64,000 nucleotides of DNA from Daucus carota subsp. sativus. Its lineage: Eukaryota; Streptophyta; Magnoliopsida; Apiales; Apiaceae. This document shows positions 55,812 through 64,000 of the stretch, piece after piece. A program made the position numbers and the translations under genes. Each line of letters begins with the position of its first letter. The stretch's first letter is position 1. Where the stretch lies: NCBI RefSeq assembly GCF_001625215.2, contig NC_030387.2, positions 32,945,606 through 33,009,605 of the forward strand, in the 5' to 3' direction. The notes beneath the pieces are model-generated. The model did not search any database, had not been told where the DNA came from, and saw only the letters and a program-made list of their open reading frames with translations.

Positions 55812-58800
55812 ACTAGGTTTGTTTAATTAGAGTTTGTACTATACATGGTTGGGAAATGACAGCTGATGCTGTTTTCAGGATAGTGAAAGTCATTGGCCAT
55901 AAAGATGTCTGTATATGGAAGTTAGATATTTTAGACGGGTATGTTCCTGCTATTAACAAGTTTTGCAGTATGTCACTATTAGTAATGGAACCATGTTGAC
56001 AATCTTTCTAATTTAACATCTTTTGTTTTCTTCTATGTTTTGTTATGGGGCATCACTCGGTAAAATGCCATGATGGGTGTTGAGGATAGCTCTTAAGTTC
56101 ATGTTTTTGCTAAGTAATACCATGTGTAGTAAATCTCAACTGGATAATCTTGTAAGTTGTCATCCTGCTTGCTCGGTTGTGTAAGACGTTAACCATACTG
56201 TTTGGTTGACCGACCTGCGATTGTAAAAATAGCTTGTCTTTTTACTCAGCATAGCTTCCTTAAATTTTCAATTGGAAGTTTGTAGTAATTTGATATGTGG
56301 CATTTTCATCTTTTGAGACGTAATCAATGTCTAATATAGTAAATGTGACTCTAGTCATTTTGGTCTCTCTTCTTAATAAAACTTGGATAAATAGACTAAG
56401 AAATCATTATAATATAGCTCGTTACATTTTAAGTTTAAATGATAACAAATAGGTTGTTTTTGTGCAAGAACTTGGCAAATCTTTTTGAAAATGGAGGAAG
56501 TAAAACTTTTAAAGCTTAATATAAAATGTAAGTTACTTGCAAGCCATTAGATATACCTAGGGTCAGACAAACATGCTAATCAAGACTCCATAAATTACAA
56601 AGATAATCCATGATTTAGTGGAGAAGTATGGTGCTATTTTTATCACTGAGGATGTCATGTCTGTACATTAATTAACAGCATTATATAACCAAGCCTTGTT
56701 TTGTTGTATATTTCTTTACTGTTGTGTTCAATAGTCAAGCATTTTGACATAAAATCATTTTAGATGATCACAGTTCAGGTTTATCCTAGCTAGAGTGAAA
56801 GTAAACTTTAAAAGTGTTTTAAGCAGTGGAGATGAGAGAACTGGAGATTGGCACAACCGGACACTATATGCACAGCTCTTTCTGGGTTTATCATCTGGAC
56901 TGTCTCTTGTGTTATTCCTCAAGTCTCCAAAACCTTTGATTCTTTGAGTAAAGCAGCAGGGTAAATAGGGGCTTTTGAATTTCAGTTCTGATGAAACCAA
57001 GATAGAAGTTTAAACCCCAACCAGGTTAGTCCAATTTCACTTATATTACATGGTTAAATGCTTGAACAATGTTAATACTTGGTATTATTGTGGTCAATTT
57101 ATGTTATTCATTCAATATTTTGAACATTGTTAAAGCTTATATGTATGTTTACAAATATGTACTCTCTGAAGACCTTTATGCAAAAAAATTGATGATATAG
57201 ACATATAGTGAAATGGTTATAGAGGGACTGGAAAATTCGGATTTGGATAATATATCTAGTATCATAACTGGCAATCCATTTTAACACTCCGCACTGAGGA
57301 GGAGTTGGAATATTAGAGATTCTTTTATTTGTCTTTAATAAGCAGTCGTTGCTATTTCTTCTTATAAAAAGAAAGCCAGTTACAGTCTAAAATGGGCTCA
57401 GCTATATTAAAAATGAGAGCATGTTTGGGAAGATGGAAAGAATAGGAAGCTTGCCAATATGATTGGACCTCCAGATAGTAATGCATATAATGAGTTCTAA
57501 TTGTACTTATGATAAAAGAGTTAGATCGTCATAATAGATAGTGCAAGTTTTTGTTAAGGAGTGGTAATTAGACACCAGGAGTTAGTTCACCACTGTTTTT
57601 TATATAGTTCAGGCAGTTAGAACCAAAGATTTAACTTTTTATTTTCTAGTAAACTTGACAAAACTGTAAAGTGAACCTAATTCATACAGAACTTGATCAG
57701 CAATGGAGTACTGTTATCTACATTATTTACAGAAGGAGAGAGATGCTAGATTATAATTGTGTATTGTCATATCTCTATCTATCTGGCTATATATTATATA
57801 TACACAACATTTACTATTAGTGTTAGTTATAACAGAATATTCCAACTGGAGCATGAAGACGTTACAGTGCGAGCTGGATGAAGTGAAGATGCAGTGCAAG
57901 GCTTTGACTGTGGTTTTTCTCCTAATTAGAATATCTTTTGTTTCTGTTTGTTTTTTGAGTTAATATAACAATATATTATATATGTGTGTGGGATGGTAGG
58001 GTTATGAACTTATGTATTTGATGTCTTTTATTTGCTAAAACTTGATGTAATTATCTATTTGGTTTAATTTGAATGCTAGTTTTTTCTTATACTATGTAAA
58101 TATATATATAATAATATATTTTAGAAATTTTATATTTGCCGTATCCCTTCGCACCCGTATCCCCTTTTTTTTTGAATTTGTCATATTCCCTCATCCACGC
58201 ACTGGCGCACCAGTGCTTCCTAGATCACCGTTAATTATCAATAAAGTTACATCTTGATAAATTTTTGCGAAATTAGGTCAAAATAAACGTTTTTTTGTTA
58301 AATCATATGACATGAAATTGATTGGGACTTGACCTGAACTTGTACACATGACAACTTGATGATAAAATAATAAAAGATCATAGAGTAGGTTAGAGAAATT
58401 TACAATAATAGACGTTGAATTCTATTGAAAAAGGATGATGAGTACATTTTTAGTTTGAAAAGCTGAAGTATTTAGAAAGATAGGTGTTTGCTTCTTCAGA
58501 AAAACTTCAATAGTCAACTTTGTTTATTTATATAAATTTGCATTAATAGAAATCTAACTTTATTTTAAATAAGTAATCCAAATGAGACCGAAATTTTTTT
58601 GATGACTTACTCCCCCCCCCCACACACACATATACATATGTATATATAGGTATGTATGTAAGTATGTATAAAATTCTGAATATAAATTGCTTAATTCAGT
58701 GAGCTTTTGTCAGATCAAAGTATGCTTTTACATGCATAATGATGTATGCGTAATGATTTAGGACAAATCTGACAAGGTTAGAGAAAACCATTACTAAGAA

Positions 58801-59519
58801 TTGGCAGAAAGACTATAAATCTACACAGAAATATAAAAAAGATATGCAAAAAATTATAGTTGAAATCTTTAGAATATAGAAAAATGCTCAATAATTTATA
58901 ATTCAAATATTTGGTATAATGAATCATATCTTTACATAGTCATCTCAAAACTTGTGCATCAATTAAATTGTAAGTAAGAGAAAACGAGTGTCAAAATAAA
59001 ATCATTTTGTTTATATACATTTATATAACAAAATACATAAATAATTTCTTGATTCCGCATTCAACATCACTCGGCTTATCATACGTTTTTGACTTTGAGT
59101 TCCTAATTAAGCAAGCAATGCCATCTTGATCTTTACTCAAAACTTTGTAATCCCGTACGAATGCACATAATTTTTTTTTAAGTTTTCTTTATCCTTATAT
59201 TTATATAAATTTCAATGTGTTAGTCATGTTACTTCTTTAATATTTGTTGAAATATATGTTTACTTAAATAATATTATTTGTATATTAGTCAATTAATATT
59301 ATGTAGTCGTTTGTAGGTGTTGAGTATCAATTATCAAACCTTAGGCCTGTCATAGATTATTCTTGGCATTACTTGATACATATTGCTTTATTTTTTGTAA
59401 TTGCCAAGCTTTGGATATTGGGTCTTGCTAGCACAGCATGAAGTAGTAAATATTATGCTTTACTTTGTTGTTGCCAAGTATTGGATCATTTTGGATGTAA
59501 TTTTTTGAAATATTGAAGT
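55812..59519. other. TAF8 3' region and gene-poor DNA
   Basis: The TAF8 3' UTR probably reaches about 56040 or beyond. A short frame at 57840-57960 reads WSMKTLQCELDEVKMQCKAL, which looks coiled-coil-like and less random than its neighbours, but I find no exons to join it to; it may be an exon relic. A C run (about 58611-58621) followed by (CA)n and TATG-type simple sequence lies near 58611-58670. Confidence 0.4.
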
Positions 59520-59590
59520 AGGCGGTCCATTCCGTGGTGTATGCTTTTTTTGCTGATGACATCGCGCTAGTGTCAGACAAAAGAAAATGT
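59520..59590 (+). pseudogene. Relic of a LINE-type reverse transcriptase (catalytic FADD motif)
   Basis: ATTCCGTGGTGTATGCTT encodes IPWCML in one frame and TTTGCTGATGACATCGCGCT with what follows encodes FADDIALVSDK in another. In intact plant LINEs these join as PWCMLFADDIVLV, the reverse transcriptase catalytic site. Here seven T's replace the expected five, a two-base frameshift. Flanking sequence shows no more of the protein. A short decayed fragment. Confidence 0.65.
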
Positions 59591-61981
59591 GGAAAGGTAC
59601 CCCGAATGATAGTATTAAATATTTGGATCCGTTAATTACAAAGAAGGGGATATTGAAAGAAAAGAAAAGAAAGGGAAAATTTTGATTTCCTTAACTTGTT
59701 CCTGAATCTTTTTTCTAGAAAGGCATAAAAATATTTTCTTCCCAAATTTCTAAAGAGGATAGAAAAGAAGAGAATCTATTTTCCATTCTTTTACTTTTTT
59801 ACTCGGTTCAGGAAGACAGTGTTATGGTAGGAGGTAAGGTTTGCTTACATCGCACCCTCTCGACCAAACAGGATTTCACTAGGTATTTTTGGGATCTCTG
59901 GAAACAAACTCGAGGAAAAGTTTGGCGTTTTTTTCCCCATGCATTTTTAGCTTGATTTGATAAATTTGCCTCATTTTCTCTACAATTTGAGCCATCTCAG
60001 TTTGAAGTATGTTTTAAGGGAGTTTTTATGAAACAAAGAATAGTGACATTCGTGGACATAACTTCTTCTTCCTATAATCTGGGATCAATCTTTATGCAGT
60101 TTTTGTTTGATCTGATGAATTTTGCCTCATTTTCTCTACAATACGGGCTAGTTCTTAGCTTGGAGTTCTTTTAAAGAATTCTGGTGAAACAAAGCATGAT
60201 GGAGTGCCATTCCTGGAGATTTATTCCTACAGTTCTTCAGAAAATTCCTTCACTACTGTATTGGCCTCTTTTATAATGCTTGGTTATGATTATAACTACC
60301 TTATTAAATGCTATATGTTTTTAATCATTTCTATGTACAGAAATAACAGACATTAGTTGCATGTTTTTGAAAGTCACATCAAGATATATAAGTATGAACA
60401 TGCATGCCATTCTATGTAATGCCTGAATGTTTATATCCACCATTTTCTTGTTTATAATTTGTAACATTAATCTTTTTACCCCCCCCCCCCCCCCCCCCCC
60501 CACCCAAATTTCATATTTTTATCCTTATAGAAGAAGGTATATTTGATGATCAAATCATAATCCCAATCATGTTTAATTATTGTGCAGGCCACAGGCATTT
60601 TATTGTGAAACCATATCTAACAAAAAGAATTTCATGAAACTATGTTGGTGCCAGCAACCAAAACAAATCAGAGTTGGGTAAATTTTATTCTCATTTTACT
60701 TTTTTTTATGTTAATAACAGATGCAATTATGGCAGAATGTCTTTTTCTAGTTATAATTACGGTTCTTCAATTTTCAATATTTCAGTGATCTCATGCTATA
60801 TTTGAATGTATATGGATTACAAAAATAGTGCTATATTTCTAGTTGCAATGCACGTGCTTTTCTTTTGATTGCAGCTGGTTCCAACTACCCAAAGATATAT
60901 GCAAAATCTGATCTGGTTCTTTAAATATAACTCTGATGTTTAAAATGTTTACTTGCTTCTAATTAAAATAATATGTGTTGTTAACATTAATTTGGGAAGT
61001 TATTGTGTATTTTTAAAATGAATGTGCTATCTCTGTGGTATGTTTCTAGGCCGCTTTGACTCTACAGCTTCGATGAGAGAAGTATGTGGCAGGGATATAG
61101 TTTTGTATATCATTATGACTCTTTACTACCTTTCCAACATTGTTTTCCTGTCCTGTGTGATTTTATGCAAAAACGGGACTCTATTATATAGATATCGATT
61201 TACAGTGGAATTTTTATAGTGGACAAATGAGAATTACCTCAACTTGTTTCTGAATTAATATAGTGCACCTTATTTAAGAAGTTTTTGGTACACTTTTCAA
61301 ATCTTTCGCATGTTTTCGTGCTTGCATCTTTTGGCAGAAGGCAATGGAAACATATTACATTGTTTATCATGACAAATAAATCTTTGTGCATTAATTAATT
61401 TCTTAGCAGTTAATTTGCTCGTCTAAATATATTTTGCATCTTTTGTAATCCCCAGACATAATTAGTTTAATATAGACAATACTTGTATTTTAAATAGAGC
61501 CTCTAGTGATGCTACGACATTGGCTGCCAACATGATATTACTATTGTAAAGAAGTGGCTTTGTTGTCTGTGGTGAAGATCTAGAACTATAGTGTTTTGTA
61601 AAATGTGATTTTTGATATCGTATCATTGGCTGAGATGCTGAGTGCAATGAAAAGGTAACAGTTAGCCAAATAGATTATTGAACGTAAACATAAATAAATA
61701 AATAAAAATTGATATAAAAATTAGAAGATTATAAAATTTTTTAATGCATCAATATATAACTATCCTTCTTATGACGTTAAGCCTATAAACCAAATTTAAT
61801 AATTATCCACAATCATACAAGCAAGTTATCTTTAAGTAGTTAATGTAGATTCAGCAAGGTTTTTCATCTGATGGATCTTCTCTAGTTTTTCCCATTTCTG
61901 CTATAATCAGAATGGTTCAGAATTGCAGATTTCTCGCTTTCTGTATACACATGACAAGAGAGAAACATAATTTGTTCTATA

Positions 61982-62019
<38 letters not shown>

Positions 62020-62203
62020 CATGTATATTAAGCGTATGAAATCATGTCATCGACAGTATAAAAGGTCCTATATTTAGCTAGAGAAGCTGTGACATCACAT
62101 ACAGGTCTCTGTGCTACTGAACTAAACAGGTTGAAATGCTTGAAAGATAGAGAAGGTAGGAGCAATAGTTGATTATGAGGAAAACTGAGCAGATCGTGTA
62201 TTG
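59591..62203. other. Gene-poor DNA with simple repeats
   Basis: Contains a run of 23 C's (60479-60501) and a (TA)n run at about 61980-62016. Near 59870-60240 a roughly 180-base segment (GATTTGATAAATTTGCCTCA, TTTTCTCTACAAT, GGAGTTTTTATGAAACAAAG) is repeated in diverged form about 180 bases later. No exon is supported. The last few hundred bases are probably the 3' UTR of the LONGIFOLIA-type gene. Confidence 0.45.
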
Positions 62204-64000
62204 CTACTTGGGAAATAGTTTCCTACAATGTGTTCCTGACTGCAGTCGCAGTCTCAGACCAGTTGTCCCGCCACATAAAACCTCACCAATCAAGTCTTTG
62301 AAGATCATACGCTCTATATCTAATACTATTTCTGGGAGCTCAAAATTGTAAGCTGCCCAACCGGATTCATTTATCATGTCTGCACTTAAGACTGTTGTGA
62401 TGCTGTCATAATCACCAACTACGCTGGAGTCTGTAGCAGATTGTTTATGAGTAATTTTAGAGCACAGTTCTTTGAAAAGTTTATCTCCTCTCATGCTATT
62501 TTCTGCTCTCAAATTTTGGTGAATCCATGGTTTGACTGAACCTGTCAAAGTTGATTTGAGAGCAAGAATCTCATTCACAACATCAAACAGTAGCTTCCTC
62601 TGAATTGCTTTATTGAATTTCGATTGTCTCTCTTTTTCATGGTTTTCTTCTACAAGCTTGGTGTTACACATCACTTTCTCTAGCACACAAAACAATTTGG
62701 GACTCAGGGGTAGTTCTGATGGATGCAGCTGAATGGCTGTCAAGTTGGATCCACGATCCATAAGTATTCCCGCTGCTACTAAAATCTGAGCAATATATCT
62801 GTGTTCGGAATTGTTATCGTCACAAACAGATTCAATGCAACTTTTGGTAGCTTCATCTTGACTGTTCACTAGTCGAAGTTTGTGAATCAAGTGATCGATG
62901 TTTTCAAGTTTTCCTTGCTCAAACCTGTAGCTGCAACTAGATTTTTTTTTGTTCTTTATGTGATCTATATACACTGCACCCCGTTCTGCTTCGCCACTAT
63001 TTTCAGTATCATAATCTGAGCGCAGATAAAATCAGTGTCAGAAATTTTACCCTTTTAGGTAAATGCTCATATTTAAAATTATATTAGAACAAATTATTAG
63101 GTTCTTGATTATTAGCAATTTAGCATGCATGGACATCATTTAGAGGACTGAACAAACTTTGCAATATGCACATAAACAAGCTGGTCCTGTGGTGTGGTAT
63201 TGGTTGACCTACATTTAGGTTAGAAGTTTTAGCTGAAAATTTTGTCTGTTGAATGGATGAAGATACAAATAGTTGCAGCTTTAGTTGAAGCTCTTTTCAC
63301 TGTAGATTTATACCTACCTATTCATGCATCATGAAGTCTGTCCTTTTAGTTGTATTCTAGATCATGATCACTCTATTTATTGTTGCTCTAATAGCAAATA
63401 ATTCATTGTGCAGTAGTTATTGTCATTATTGTAAGTCGAATGTGGAGATGCACAGGAGTTGAGTTAAATAGGAAACTAACCTTGAAAAGCACTTGGTATC
63501 TTCTTGACAGGAGATGGGAAGTCTTCTTCATAGAATGTAATATCGAGAACTGAGACAGGACTTGGTTGTTCCAGTGTGACTGCCGCAAGTTCAGCATTTA
63601 ACACATCTTCAGCCAATCTAGTTGTGAAATTCTGGACAGGAAATAAAAAACCTATTAGTATGTTGTATAGTATAAAGTATGTAGTATATAACATATGACA
63701 AAGTAGATAGAATCACTCACTTCTTTATTAGGGTCCTTGGGTCGGAAAAGGTCTGTAATCTGCTCAAGATGATTTTGTCCTGGTTTTTCTGTCCCAATTT
63801 GTGAATCCGGGCTACTGCTACTTTCTGATTGCATAGAAACTGTATCACCTTGGTGACTCGAGTTTCTTGATTCATTACTTGACCTGTTCAATTGGTCAAT
63901 ATCTTGCTGCGGATAGGTTGGTTTTGCTCGAAAGTTTCTTGTTGGCAAGCTTGATTGCACCGGGTGCATAAATGATTCCTTTCTGGACATTCCAGGATCT
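62204..64000 (-). CDS. LONGIFOLIA/TRM-family protein, C-terminal part (runs off the right edge)
   Basis: Three exons on the minus strand: 63721 to beyond 64000, 63481-63631 and 62204-63015, joined in frame by GT/AG sites (frames 0 and +1), giving about 413 C-terminal residues. The first exon seen is polar and Ser-rich. The second carries LEQPSPVSVLDITFYEEDFP followed by SPVKKIPSAF, a motif typical of LONGIFOLIA/TON1-recruiting-motif proteins. The last exon holds the DUF4378 domain, with LFDVVNEILALK, PWIHQNLRA and DIERMIFKDLIGEVL, and ends CRKLFPK. Known role: LONGIFOLIA1/2 (TRM1/TRM2) associate with microtubules and promote lengthwise cell growth in leaves; TRM proteins recruit TON1 and PP2A. 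The N-terminal half, including the usual microtubule-binding motifs, lies outside the window, so the paralogue is not settled. Confidence 0.9.

Noticed and set aside
57757-57963. A gene with the coiled-coil-like stretch WSMKTLQCELDEVKMQCKAL
   Set aside because: Only about 25 residues look non-random, and I could not find joining exons or name a family, so it is mentioned only as a possible relic.

Overview
The window is plant nuclear DNA, almost certainly from a dicot. It has intron-containing genes of plant-only families (an NDH-assembly factor of chloroplasts, LONGIFOLIA, TCP, Ninja, RPK2), AT-rich intergenic DNA, and many short transposons (Stowaway MITEs, Harbinger and hAT MITEs, Helitrons, a tRNA-derived SINE). 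An asterid such as an Apiaceae species would fit, but I did not establish the species.

Layout. 1-1.1 kb: a possible promoter and 5' leader of a minus-strand gene lying off the left edge. 2.8-4.7 kb: a single-exon EXO70 exocyst subunit (-). 5.9-10.9 kb: two related Helitrons in opposite orientation around a Stowaway MITE and an LTR-like stretch. 12.6-13.0 kb: a two-exon small plant protein with mitotic-type promoter motifs. 14.4-15.1 kb: three-exon CRR7 (-). 16.7-17.8 kb: a two-exon Ser-rich protein with a cysteine-rich tail. 18-24 kb: a transposon field (Harbinger MITE nested in its own family, SINE with target-site duplication, short Helitron, long-TIR Mutator-like foldback). 24.6-28.0 kb: RPK2 receptor kinase (+). 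29.6-36.2 kb: a roughly 6.6-kb imperfect palindrome whose arms each carry one short Ninja/AFP-type co-repressor gene, transcribed away from the centre. 36.7-37.1 kb: a small conserved plant protein. 37.2-46.3 kb: a 9-kb gene-poor stretch. 46.3-47.3 kb: a TCP5/13/17-type transcription factor (+). 47.3-54.7 kb: repeats, including a hAT-like MITE nested in its own family. 54.7-55.8 kb: TAF8 (+). 55.8-62.2 kb: gene-poor, with a relic of a LINE reverse transcriptase. 62.2-64 kb: the 3' part of a LONGIFOLIA/TRM gene (-), running off the right edge.

The genes do not form a pathway; they are independent plant housekeeping and developmental genes. The feature that stands out structurally is the palindromic Ninja gene pair: same exon lengths, about 92% identical proteins, and an arrangement that could produce a shared divergent promoter or hairpin RNA. 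Multi-exon coordinates were assembled by hand from GT/AG sites and reading-frame continuity, so exon ends are predictions.
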